A stretch of 64,000 nt of DNA from Dokdonella fugitiva (GCF_014138265.1 NZ_JACGXL010000001.1:1000525-1064524), one strand, 5' to 3'; shown: positions 1 through 7,608, counted from the first letter of the stretch. Notes: generated by a model not told the origin, from the sequence alone. Translations and numbers: made by a program.

Positions 1-69
1 ACACCCGAAGATCGGATCTCGACCTTCCGAGTTCTTCGCGAGCTCGCTCGGCGTCGCCGCGCCGGACCC

Positions 70-504
70 TCAGCGTACCGGGTAATACCCGCCGTACGGC
101 CCGTACCCCGGTCCCTTGCTTTGCTGAAGATGGATGCGCACGCCGACATCGCGCCCGCCATCCGTCTGCCCGCTGATATCGAAATCCGCCGCCTCGAACG
201 TCGTCGTGCCGTAGCCGCTCGAATAGCCGATGCCGGCCGTGACACTGCCATGCACCTCCGGCCCGCGCTTGCGCTCGCTGGCCGCGCTGTCCTGCGCATC
301 GACGACTGCGTTGTCCGACGTCTCTTCCGGCGATGTCGCCGTCACGGGCTGCGCGGGCATCTCCAACTGCAACGGTGCGGCGGCCTCCCTGCCCTGGATG
401 GAATCCTGCGCCGGTGTCGCTGATTGCGCGCAAGCGAAGCTCGCGCTCAGGCATAGCACGGTTGAAGAGAGGGCCCAGCGGCCCGGAACAGCGGGGAGGT
501 TCAC
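70..504 (-). CDS. Hypothetical secreted protein
   Basis: I do not recognise the family. The GTG start at 504 is chosen because an AGGAG ribosome binding site lies just upstream; a longer in-frame ATG start (585) has no such site and would put extra residues before the signal peptide. The N-terminus looks like a Sec signal peptide: a short basic stretch, a hydrophobic core around 'ALSSTVLCLSASFACA', then 'AQS'. A low-complexity Ala/Pro/Glu linker follows. The C-terminal ~55 residues are Gly/Tyr-rich with alternating polar and apolar residues ('GSVTAGIGYSSGYGTTTFEAA'-like), which could be a few beta strands of an envelope protein. About 144 residues. It stands alone next to the restriction island. 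Function unknown. Confidence 0.6.
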   Translation of the reverse strand: MNLPAVPGRWALSSTVLCLSASFACAQSATPAQDSIQGREAAAPLQLEMPAQPVTATSPEETSDNAVVDAQDSAASERKRGPEVHGSVTAGIGYSSGYGTTTFEAADFDISGQTDGGRDVGVRIHLQQSKGPGYGPYGGYYPVR

Positions 505-658
505 GATCGACTCCTGCGTCGGCAGCAGTCCGGCGGCACGCGCCGGATTGCCGCTATTGGACGCATGCGACGGTGCACAGTTCAAGGAGAAACCGTGGAT
601 TTACAACCCGCGCGACGGCTGCGGTTCAGATGGCACCACCAAAGCAAATCGCTGCGCA

Positions 659-1084
659 CTAACCCAGCAACGCCGAGAGACGTTTCGTTAGCCTGGCTAC
701 TGAAGCCTCGCGCATCGTGTCGCATTCCCAAATCACGAACACCCGAAAACCAAGCGCACGCAGCTGGCGTATTACACGATGATCACGCTTCACGTTCGCA
801 TCGAACTTGGCTTCCCAAAACGAGCGATTCGTCTTCGGCGTCGTGGTTCTGTTGCACCCGACATGGCGGTGCCAGAAACAACCATGCACAAAGACCGCGA
901 ACCGCCGGCGACGATTGGCCAGGTCCGGAGATCCCGGCAGATCGGTATTGTCGAGAGAATAGCGAAGCCCCAAAGAGGAGACCAATCGCCGCACTACGCG
1001 CTCGGGCGCTGTGTCCGTACGTCTCACACGCGCCATATGACTCGATCGATCCGCTGTCGTGAACAAGCGACGGCGACCGATCAT
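659..1084 (-). CDS. vsr: Very short patch repair (Vsr) DNA mismatch endonuclease, intact copy
   Basis: Vsr nicks DNA 5' of the T in T:G mismatches that arise when 5-methylcytosine deaminates, starting very short patch repair. It therefore usually accompanies a cytosine-C5 methyltransferase, as here. Hallmarks visible: 'DTAPERVVRR', 'LPGSPDLA' with the catalytic Asp, and 'HGCFWHRHVGC' with the two active-site His and zinc Cys, followed by 'SFWEAKFDANVKRD' and the C-terminal 'VIWECD'. The ATG at 1084 gives 141 residues, the usual family length, and has AAGGGCGG upstream. Two more ATGs (1114, 1129) would add 10-15 residues. It lies about 50 bases after the methyltransferase stop and is probably co-transcribed with it. 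Confidence 0.9.
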   Translation of the reverse strand: MIGRRRLFTTADRSSHMARVRRTDTAPERVVRRLVSSLGLRYSLDNTDLPGSPDLANRRRRFAVFVHGCFWHRHVGCNRTTTPKTNRSFWEAKFDANVKRDHRVIRQLRALGFRVFVIWECDTMREASVARLTKRLSALLG

Positions 1085-1137
1085 CTGTCCGCCCTTGAAC
1101 GCTTGTTCGACCATAGCCGCCCGGTGCATTCGACTTG

Positions 1138-2385
1138 CTACAGAGCGGATATCGATTCGAGGTGCTTTTCCACAGCTTTGATGAAACCCGGTGGAAAGTT
1201 CAACTTCGCGACACGCGTACGACTCAAAAAACCGCTGGTTGCCTTCGGCGACAACAGCGTCGTCTTGTACGAAAGAAATTCGTCGAGACGGCGCGAGGCC
1301 TTCCGTAGGGGCCATTCCGACGCCGCCACCGTGAGGCGGCCGTCACCCACGTTCCAAGCGGCGCTGGGCCAATAGCGATGACCTCGCATCGGAGCCACGT
1401 CGAAGTCGAGAAGCTTGCCCGGTTTGCGCATGCGTCGACCGATCCACGCCGCCGCAGGCACGCTCACTGCGTTGCCGACGAGTTTCCAGCGGGAACCCTT
1501 CTTCGCAACGGATTCGGCCGCCTTGGTCCAGCCCGCAGGAAACCCCTGGAAGCGCTCGCCATCGCGAATATCGGGGGTAACGAGTCGGCCGTCGGGCAGC
1601 CAGATCGCCGGCGGCGACGGAATGCCGATGGTCGAACCGCCCTTCAGCGTGGGGATCGCATCGACGGCCCAACCGAGGCCGCGCAGTCCTTCGGTCCAAT
1701 AAAAGCCGCAAGCCACAGGATGACCATTGAGCACGGGTTCTGGCGGAGCACCTGCGTCGTCCGCGAAGAGAATATGACGCGGATCGCCCTCCAGGCTCGC
1801 CAACAAGTAGACACGCCGGCGTCTTTGCGGCAAACCGAACGCACGCGAATCGACGACGCGATACGCCCACTTGTAGCCCAGCTCTTCGAGACGCTCTGTG
1901 ATGACGTTCATCGCTTCGCCGCGCCCGAGCTGAAGCATGAAGGGTACATTTTCGAGGAGCACCCACGGCGTCCGATTCGCCTCGATCAGGCGGAACACTT
2001 CCCCGACTAAACCGGATCGCGCCCCTGCAATACCGCGCGTGGCACCAGCCTGTGACAAGTCTTGGCATGGAAACCCTGCCACGACGAGCGAGGTCTTCTT
2101 CGGGAGCGAACGAAGCGTCCGGACGTCGTCGTGAAGCTGCACATCCGGAAATCGATCGCCGAGAACGGCCATCGCCGCCAGATCGTTCTCACAGAACAGC
2201 AGCGTTTCATGGCCCGCGCGACTCAAGCCCCGCTCGACTCCGCCTATCCCGGCGAACAAGCCGACGACGCGATGCCGGATACCCTCCGGCGCTCGCATGC
2301 GACCACGCGCAGCCGACTGCCTTCTCAAATCAAGATCAAGTTGCCCGTACGGTCGCAATGCACCTGCGTCGATCGAGCGGTTCAT
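1138..2385 (-). CDS. DNA (cytosine-5-)-methyltransferase of a type II system
   Basis: Transfers a methyl group from S-adenosylmethionine to C5 of a cytosine in a specific DNA sequence. Motif I 'FAGIGG' is at residues 44-49, motif IV 'PCQDLSQAG' carries the catalytic Cys at about 107, motif VI 'ENV' is at 145-147, motif VIII is 'QRRRRVYLLAS', and motif X is near 'GNAVSVPAA'. The target-recognition region lies between VIII and X. About 80 residues follow motif X, a C-terminal extension ending in a basic/hydrophobic helix-like tail. 415 residues. The ATG overlaps the stop of the upstream ribbon-helix-helix gene by 4 bases (translational coupling). Vsr follows and a PD-(D/E)xK-like protein is divergent, so a restriction-modification role fits better than an orphan Dcm. 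Target sequence unknown. Confidence 0.93.
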   Translation of the reverse strand: MNRSIDAGALRPYGQLDLDLRRQSAARGRMRAPEGIRHRVVGLFAGIGGVERGLSRAGHETLLFCENDLAAMAVLGDRFPDVQLHDDVRTLRSLPKKTSLVVAGFPCQDLSQAGATRGIAGARSGLVGEVFRLIEANRTPWVLLENVPFMLQLGRGEAMNVITERLEELGYKWAYRVVDSRAFGLPQRRRRVYLLASLEGDPRHILFADDAGAPPEPVLNGHPVACGFYWTEGLRGLGWAVDAIPTLKGGSTIGIPSPPAIWLPDGRLVTPDIRDGERFQGFPAGWTKAAESVAKKGSRWKLVGNAVSVPAAAWIGRRMRKPGKLLDFDVAPMRGHRYWPSAAWNVGDGRLTVAASEWPLRKASRRLDEFLSYKTTLLSPKATSGFLSRTRVAKLNFPPGFIKAVEKHLESISAL

Positions 2386-2588
2386 TCTTCACCTCGCGGC
2401 TTCGCCAAAAGCGGCCACTGCTCGACCACATAGCGCTCGGCCGCTTCGCGCACGACCCACGCTAGCGATACCTTCTTGGCCGCAGCGATGCGCTCCAACT
2501 CGGCATAGACTTCTGCGGGGAAGCTCACCGACGCCCGGGTCGATTCGCTGCCGATCCTAGGTTTGGCGATAGATCTGTCCGAGGCCAT
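2382..2588 (-). CDS. Ribbon-helix-helix (CopG/Arc-like) small DNA-binding protein
   Basis: A 68-residue protein with the RHH pattern: a strand 'TRASVSFPAEVYAEL' leading to helix A, then 'ERIAAAKKVSLAWVVREAAERYV' as turn and helix B. RHH dimers insert a two-stranded sheet into the major groove and are often autorepressors. The ATG at 2588 has a CGGAG-type ribosome binding site; a GTG 13 codons upstream lies inside the predicted promoter and is unlikely. Its stop overlaps the methyltransferase start (ATGA). An inverted repeat sits in its own promoter, so autoregulation is likely. Given the position, it may take the role of a C (controller) protein for the restriction genes. It could also act as an antitoxin, but no toxin-like gene is adjacent. 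Confidence 0.8.
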   Translation of the reverse strand: MASDRSIAKPRIGSESTRASVSFPAEVYAELERIAAAKKVSLAWVVREAAERYVVEQWPLLAKPRGEE

Positions 2589-2609
2589 GATGTCCCGCTC
2601 CGGAGTGGC

Positions 2610-2644
2610 TGCACCACAATACACCACTCTGGTGCAATCAACAA
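2610..2644 (-). promoter_or_regulatory. Predicted promoter with embedded palindromic operator for the RHH-methyltransferase-vsr operon
   Basis: Read on the minus strand, TTGTTG (2644-2639) is a -35 and TATTGT (2621-2616) a -10, with exactly 17 bases between. The spacer contains a perfect inverted repeat CACCA-CTC-TGGTG (2622-2634). A wider pair, TGCACCA (2610-2616) and TGGTGCA (2630-2636), is also inverted, so three half-sites of the same word overlap the promoter. A protein bound here would block RNA polymerase. The RHH gene starts about 22 bases downstream and the divergent nuclease candidate starts on the other side, so both could be controlled from this site. Seen directly: the repeats and spacing. 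Inferred: promoter activity and the RHH protein as ligand. Confidence 0.65.
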
Positions 2645-2713
2645 TCAGAGCGGGCCTCCCATGCCTAACCCCTTGTTTTGTCGTTAGTTTCAGGCAGAAT
2701 CACTCCCAACTAC

Positions 2714-3595
2714 ATGCTTAATGTGCCTATGTCATTCGGACTGCAGATCCTCGTTAGATCGCTGAGCACCCCCAACTCGGGCGCCGGAAAGGGCTATGCA
2801 TACGGGAACAAGTGGCAGTACCACCCCCGATCGGATCGGCACTCCAAGATTCTTTGCTGGGGCATCGCCTTCGACCTGCTTCTCCGCGACAACCTCATCC
2901 GCCGGCACATTCGCGACGAGAAGACGAGCTTCGGCATCAACCACACGATGGTCGACTTCACGAATAAGCGGAGGAAGGACCTCGACCTCGTCATATGCCA
3001 GCGCGGTACCCCAGTCAGCGGGAAAGCGGTGGCGAGCTTCGCCGACATGGTTGATGCCTACGAGATCGAGCTGTCGCAAGAAGAAGAAAAGCTTCTCCGA
3101 CAGCTTCCGGCCATACCCCACACAGGCGTGCGATCGGCTCTGCTTGCGCTGGAAGCAAAAGCGGCCATGACGGAATTCGGCAAGGCGCGCCCAAGGCTTT
3201 ACGACGAACTGAATAGCTCACATCAAGCCATTCACGGCGATACGGAAGCAGCCATCGCGGGCGGGTTTGCTCTCATCAACACCGCGTCCAGCTTCGTGTC
3301 TCCATTGAGAAATCACTGGAAGATCGGTGAGCGTAAAACCGACGTGACCAAACTAAAACAGCCCGACGAAGCGCTGAAAACGGTCCAAAAAGTCGAACAA
3401 CTTCCGCGCCGAGCAAGCATTGGCGGGCATGGCTTCGATTCATTCGGGATAGGGATGATCGAGTGCTTCAATGATGGCAGGCCGATTCGGCTCGTTAGTG
3501 ATGCGCTCTCCCCTCCAGCTGGCAGCCCATTCCACTACGATGCATTCATCGAACGAATCGAAACGATTTACGCCACGCGATTCGCTGGAATCTAG
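2714..3595 (+). CDS. Probable type II restriction endonuclease (PD-(D/E)xK-like), partner of the methyltransferase
   Basis: I do not recognise a named family. The sequence has the layout of a PD-(D/E)xK nuclease core: 'KDLDLVICQRG' (Asp at about 89 and 91, followed by a hydrophobic strand) and, about 55 residues later, 'LLALEAKAAMTEFGKARPRL' with Glu147-x-Lys149 and a following basic helix. 'LYDELNSSHQAIHG' after it looks conserved in style. About 293 residues. The start is uncertain: ATG 2714 is used; ATG 2729 and TTG 2678 are in frame, and none has a strong ribosome binding site. It is divergent from the RHH-methyltransferase-vsr operon with the palindromic operator between. Nuclease function and partnership with the methyltransferase are inference from motif and context. 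Confidence 0.65.
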   Translation: MLNVPMSFGLQILVRSLSTPNSGAGKGYAYGNKWQYHPRSDRHSKILCWGIAFDLLLRDNLIRRHIRDEKTSFGINHTMVDFTNKRRKDLDLVICQRGTPVSGKAVASFADMVDAYEIELSQEEEKLLRQLPAIPHTGVRSALLALEAKAAMTEFGKARPRLYDELNSSHQAIHGDTEAAIAGGFALINTASSFVSPLRNHWKIGERKTDVTKLKQPDEALKTVQKVEQLPRRASIGGHGFDSFGIGMIECFNDGRPIRLVSDALSPPAGSPFHYDAFIERIETIYATRFAGI

Positions 3596-3690
3596 CAAGT
3601 CATTTCCCCGGATAATTTCCTCCGTCCCCTTTTTCGTTCAGGGTGATGCGCCGCGGCCAACATCGCTACGATGCCCCGGACCACCTCGGG

Positions 3691-4140
3691 CTACACGCGA
3701 GCCCATACCGCGCGAAGGGAATGCCCAATCACCTTCTGCAGCTCGCCCATCTGTTCCGCCGTCAATTCGTTTTCCGATGGATTGACGGCCTCGAGCGCGA
3801 AGCAACCGAACGCCGCGGGCCAGGCATAGCGCAAGTCGTTGAGCGAGACGCGGACACCGCAGCATGGCGCAGTAACAATCAGGTCATTGAACTGCGCCTG
3901 CGACGCTGCATCCATCGCGTCGAACCACCAGGGCTCGGCATCGGCACCACAAGCCGCGCACGCAACGCCGGACCAGTTCTCGCCAGGATCGAAGAATTCG
4001 ACGCCGTCCTTGAACGCGACGGTCACCTCATCTGCCTTCGGCAGGAATGACTGAAGCAGGTCGCGAGCGCGATTGGCGTCGTCGACTGTGGGTCGATACG
4101 TTGGGTCCGAGGGGATCAGCAGCAGCACTTGGTCGGACAT
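3691..4140 (-). CDS. Hypothetical protein with paired cysteines
   Basis: 149 residues; the ATG at 4140 is supported by GGAAAGAGAT directly upstream. No family recognised. A 'CAAC' pair (Cys61 and Cys64) and a 'CC' pair (Cys93-Cys94) could form one metal site or a zinc-ribbon-like knuckle between an N-terminal alpha/beta-looking half ('VLLLIPSDPTYRP', 'EVTVAFKDGVEFFDPGENW') and a C-terminal acidic and aromatic part. No signal peptide or membrane segment. Such small soluble Cys-pair proteins also occur as immunity or cargo proteins in mobile islands, but nothing here proves that. It lies between the restriction cluster and the truncated vsr, on the same strand as both minus-strand groups. Confidence 0.6.
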   Translation of the reverse strand: MSDQVLLLIPSDPTYRPTVDDANRARDLLQSFLPKADEVTVAFKDGVEFFDPGENWSGVACAACGADAEPWWFDAMDAASQAQFNDLIVTAPCCGVRVSLNDLRYAWPAAFGCFALEAVNPSENELTAEQMGELQKVIGHSLRAVWARV

Positions 4141-4235
4141 ATCTCTTTCCAGCGACGTGGCGCGCATCATTGACGGCCCACTGGTCTACACGCAACGGGG
4201 CCTGAGACAGCCGGCGATAAGGCACTCTGGCCCCG

Positions 4236-4532
4236 TTAGTTATCACGTTCGTCATTTTCCGAGAACTTCTGCGCCCAAAACTCTACGTTTGACCTGGGCG
4301 TGGACGCTCTAGAACAGCCAGTGTGTCGATGCCAAAAGCAACCATGAACAAATACCACAAGCCGATGGCGCGCCAAAACGATATCGGGGCGACCAGGCAG
4401 GTCGATACTGTGTAAGCGAAAACGCGCGCCAAGCGAATGAAACAGTATTCTGACAACAATTTCAGGCTTCGATCCTTTTTGACGCACGGAGCGCATCAGG
4501 GCGCTCCTTCGCTCAACGGTCAGCTTGTCCAT
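4236..4532 (-). pseudogene. Truncated second Vsr endonuclease
   Basis: The N-terminal two thirds of a Vsr protein are clear: 'LTVERRSALMRSVRQKGSKPE', 'LPGRPDIVLARHR' with the catalytic Asp, 'HGCFWHRHTGC' with the His and zinc Cys residues, and 'NVEFWAQKFSEN'. The frame then stops after 98 residues. The intact copy at 659-1084 has about 40 more residues, ending in the conserved 'WECD' region, and none of the frames downstream of this stop restores it. The ATG at 4532 fits the family N-terminus; a second ATG at 4550 is 8 bases after the ATPase stop. It is the third gene of a minus-strand group with the ATPase and the Mrr-like protein. Either a decaying gene or a shortened protein of unknown competence. 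Confidence 0.75.
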
Positions 4533-4557
4533 CAAACCATACCATCTCAATGCTGGA

Positions 4558-6207
4558 TCAGATACCCAGCAAGCTTCTAATCCTACCTTTAATATTCTCG
4601 TACTTTAACCTGAGGTGCGCTTTCCCATTCTTTGTCAGCAGCCCCGTATGCCCAACGACGTTCCGAACGGGTGCGTAGGCAATCGCGTCGTCACACAAAG
4701 ACTGCTTTCCACCTCGGTCCTTCTTCCCTTCCACGGTTAACGCCAGCTCATCCATTCCAAGATAGCCAAGATCGTCTTCACCCTGACGAATGGAGAAACT
4801 GAGATTGGCCTTCCCCTTCTTGTCGGCCTCCCGCTGTCGCCATTTGGCTGCCTCAGATTTGACGCCTTCCTTTAGTTGGATATTTTTTTCCTTTATGAAC
4901 CTACGCACTAGATTCTCAGAAAGAAAGCAATCGGCATACGACGAGAGGTTGAACTCGGCGTCGTCCCGCAGCTTATCAAGCCAAGCTGCTACCTGATCGG
5001 ATTCTTCGCTCTCGGAATCGGACTCATAGTCCTCACGCGAGGCCGCGTACAAATCCAGAGCCTTCCTTTCCTTCTTTGATTTCCTGGGATTATCCTCATC
5101 GCCCTCTTCGCCACGCTTCAGGCGATACTTATCCCACATATCAAAGATGCGCGGGAACGCCTCACCTTTCAGATATGCAAGCAGTTCTTTGAAATCCACA
5201 TCGTCATCTACGATGCCTTCGCGGCTGCTGGTGAATGGATCCTTGCCAAGACCATCCATCACGTCGAAATGAACTTGACCGTACAAATAGCTCTCGACAA
5301 TCCGCTGGGTTGGTATGTGCCTGAGGATGTTCCTTTCGCGCAAACGGCCATTGACGAACAAGTCTACGGTAGCTCGCTCGTCTGTACCTACAATTTTCAA
5401 GTTTCTAGGTTTCTGGACTGACGAAATGAAGCCGCGAACATCCAATGCAGCCGTCATCGCAAAAGCCTTATGCCGAAGATTCCCGAATCCAGATACAAAT
5501 TCGTCTTCGTAGCCATTGATGCACCATACAAATTCCGTAGCGTCCAGCAGATCCTTCAGGTCATTGACAGTAACCTTATCGCCGTTGACGTGAATAGTGA
5601 AACTTTCATCTATTAGACTGAAACGAAAGCTCATCGCCAGCATTTTTTTAATGTGCGCAACTGAGTTTCTGATCTGCTCTTTTGCATCCTCGAAAACAAT
5701 AATTGTACCGTGCTTATGCTTGTTGCTAAGTTCGGCAACAAGGGTCGGATCGAACGGCTCTAGAGGGTACTTTTCCGGAGTGAGATCACTAGTGATAGCC
5801 TCATCAAGGCCAGCATTATCAATCACGCCGCCGACGTAGTCCCCTCCGCGCTTCTTTGTAAATATCGATATCCTGCGAGCACAAGAAAGTAGCGCTAGCT
5901 TACCGATCCCTTTCGCTCCAATGAATGGTCGGTTTCTTGGGGTCGCGATTCTGCCTTTGGCACGCTTCGAATAGCCAATTTTAAGAAATCTGTTTTGGAA
6001 ATCGTCCTCATCCATACCGACCCCATCGTCCTTGATGCTGAAGGTTCGGCTTTCCCTATCGATGGAAATCCAAACATTCTTGGCGTCGGCGTCCCATGAG
6101 TTGGAGATCGCTTCGCCGAGAACCGTAATGAAATTTCGATACAGATTTCTCCCCAGATGGTTCAGCACGCTGAGAGAAATTGCGAACTTGAATGATTTTT
6201 TTCGCAC
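4558..6207 (-). CDS. GHKL (Hsp90/MORC-like) ATPase of a defence island
   Basis: The N-terminal ATPase domain has all Bergerat-fold boxes: N box 'GEAISNSWDADAKNVWI' (Glu32, Asn36), 'IKDDGVGM' at about 59-65, and 'GAKGIGKLALLS' at 97-108. A transducer-like middle part follows, then a highly charged linker ('KSKKERKALD', 'SDSESEESD') and a Lys-rich C-terminal half. Such ATPases act as ATP-driven clamps; MORC-type members are known next to Dcm, Vsr and nuclease genes in defence loci. The GTG at 6207 gives 549 residues, is preceded by GAGGG and lies 24 bases after the Mrr-like gene's stop. The frame remains open upstream but is then only a shadow of that gene. Codons and base composition are clearly more AT-rich than the flanks, suggesting transfer. 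Confidence 0.85.
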   Translation of the reverse strand: MRKKSFKFAISLSVLNHLGRNLYRNFITVLGEAISNSWDADAKNVWISIDRESRTFSIKDDGVGMDEDDFQNRFLKIGYSKRAKGRIATPRNRPFIGAKGIGKLALLSCARRISIFTKKRGGDYVGGVIDNAGLDEAITSDLTPEKYPLEPFDPTLVAELSNKHKHGTIIVFEDAKEQIRNSVAHIKKMLAMSFRFSLIDESFTIHVNGDKVTVNDLKDLLDATEFVWCINGYEDEFVSGFGNLRHKAFAMTAALDVRGFISSVQKPRNLKIVGTDERATVDLFVNGRLRERNILRHIPTQRIVESYLYGQVHFDVMDGLGKDPFTSSREGIVDDDVDFKELLAYLKGEAFPRIFDMWDKYRLKRGEEGDEDNPRKSKKERKALDLYAASREDYESDSESEESDQVAAWLDKLRDDAEFNLSSYADCFLSENLVRRFIKEKNIQLKEGVKSEAAKWRQREADKKGKANLSFSIRQGEDDLGYLGMDELALTVEGKKDRGGKQSLCDDAIAYAPVRNVVGHTGLLTKNGKAHLRLKYENIKGRIRSLLGI

Positions 6208-6230
6208 GCCAGTTGCCCTCGCTGCACTGA

Positions 6231-7382
6231 TTACTCGGACTGCTGCCCCTTGAATAACGCCCTCACCTCCGGCGCCACCACATCCACCTGCCGCTTCCGC
6301 TGAAATAACGCCCTCTGCCCCTCCGCCAACTGGCAATTGCGCGACAGCGTCGTCGCGCCGTCGGCGTGTTGGGCGGTGATGTCCTGGACGTTGACGACGA
6401 CGGCAAGTGTGTCGCCGAGGGGTTCGAGCGCGAGGCAGACGTCGTCGATCATCGCCATCGAGCGGTGGTCGGCACCGTCGACCATCACGACGAAGTTGTC
6501 GTGGTCGAGCCAGAGCGCGCTGCGTACGCCCGAGACGTTCTTCGCCGCCATGCGCGCGGCTTCGTGGTCGATGGGGCGTCGCGTGTCGGGGATGCCCGCT
6601 TCGCGCAGATACGTCGTTGTTGCGCGCTCCATGGGTTCGGAGACCGCGCGCAGGCGGCCGGATCGTTCTGGGGTATGCGTGGGCGTCGCGGGTGCGGTGT
6701 TGGGGATTGTTGGGTAAGGCGCCGGCGCGAGCGACCCTTCCCGCGTCCGCGCAGGCGCGCGCGTGGTCGGGCTCGTCGTGACGGATCGCAGCGGAAGGAC
6801 TACGAAGGCAAGAAACGCAATCAGTGCCACCGCGGCGGCTATAGCGCCGACGGACGCACCTTGGCCCGTGGGCGAACGTGGCGCCGAAGCCCGATCGGTG
6901 CCTCGTTGCGTGAAGACGTGCGTCCAATCATCTGTCCCGGCGGAGCCGCCCGATGGTTCTCGAGCCGCTTCCGCTTCGAGCGCAGCGAGGTCGATCCATC
7001 GGCGCACCATTTCGCCATCGACGAGTTGCACGCTCGGCTGTCGGCTCGCGGCGACGAGGGCGGCGTGGGTGAATTCACCGCAGGTCACGAGGACGGCGCC
7101 GGTCGCGTGCTCGGTGAGCATCACGCCGATCAACTCGTGCACGTCGTTGTGCGGGACCTGTTTCGCGGTCCAACGCTTGCATTGCACGACCACGTACGCG
7201 TCGCCGCGACGAAGCTTCAGATCGATGCCGCCGTCGTACTTTCGCCCGGTCGCTTCGGCGCCGACGCGGTCGACGGACCAGCCTTCGGCGCGGTAGTGAT
7301 CGGCGATGAGCGCTTCGAAGCGCGTGGCATCGACGCGCGACAACGCATCGTTCCAGCGCGTGCGGTTGGGTTTCAGCGGCAT
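6231..7382 (-). CDS. Mrr-type restriction endonuclease domain protein with membrane anchor
   Basis: The first ~130 residues form an Mrr-like PD-(D/E)xK nuclease: 'FEALIADHYRAEGW', 'KYDGGIDLKL' with the catalytic Asp at about 54, and 'YVVVQCKRW' with the Q-x-K motif at 67-69. Such domains cleave modified or foreign DNA. A single hydrophobic segment ('AIAAAVALIAFLAFVVLPL', about 180-200) follows, then a Pro/Thr-rich linker and a C-terminal alpha/beta region of unknown role that would lie on the other side of the membrane. 383 residues from ATG 7382; an upstream TTG (7499) is in frame but unlikely. It heads a group with the GHKL ATPase and the truncated vsr. GC content is high, unlike the ATPase, so the two may have different histories. 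Confidence 0.82.
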   Translation of the reverse strand: MPLKPNRTRWNDALSRVDATRFEALIADHYRAEGWSVDRVGAEATGRKYDGGIDLKLRRGDAYVVVQCKRWTAKQVPHNDVHELIGVMLTEHATGAVLVTCGEFTHAALVAASRQPSVQLVDGEMVRRWIDLAALEAEAAREPSGGSAGTDDWTHVFTQRGTDRASAPRSPTGQGASVGAIAAAVALIAFLAFVVLPLRSVTTSPTTRAPARTREGSLAPAPYPTIPNTAPATPTHTPERSGRLRAVSEPMERATTTYLREAGIPDTRRPIDHEAARMAAKNVSGVRSALWLDHDNFVVMVDGADHRSMAMIDDVCLALEPLGDTLAVVVNVQDITAQHADGATTLSRNCQLAEGQRALFQRKRQVDVVAPEVRALFKGQQSE

Positions 7383-7526
7383 GCGACGGCCTGCATCTGC
7401 AGGACGCACGACGGTACTGCAGCGGCGGCCATGGGCCGCGGCGCCCCTTCCTTCCCCATCTTCGCCCCCTGTGGCGTCGATAGGTGGAGTAAGCAACAAT
7501 GGGAGTCTGCGATCAACCCTGCCGGT

Positions 7527-7544
7527 TGTAGGAAATTTCCTACA
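7527..7544. promoter_or_regulatory. Perfect 18-base palindrome with two inverted TTTCCTA heptads
   Basis: TGTAGGAAATTTCCTACA is fully self-complementary. Its core is the inverted pair of TTTCCTA heptads known as the primary BvgA site of the Bordetella fhaB promoter, so a NarL/LuxR-type response regulator is the most likely class of ligand. It lies about 145 bases upstream of the Mrr-like gene start on the minus strand. No response regulator of this class is encoded in the window, so the ligand is inferred from the motif only. Confidence 0.55.
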
Positions 7545-7608
7545 CGAGGGGATCTGGGTGCTCGGGGAAGAGCGTTGGGGCGGTGAGGCTAGAGTTCCCT
7601 CACCCTAG

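Noticed and set aside
6208-6927. The N-terminal 240 codons upstream of the ATPase GTG start
   Set aside because: The frame is open only because it overlaps the high-GC Mrr-like gene on the same strand; its translation is Arg/His/Ala-rich without homology-like features, and the ATPase domain starts directly after the GTG.
659-7382. The island as a BREX, DISARM or type I restriction locus
   Set aside because: No BrxC/PglZ, helicase, HsdS or adenine methyltransferase is present; only a C5-cytosine enzyme, Vsr, an RHH protein, nucleases and a GHKL ATPase.
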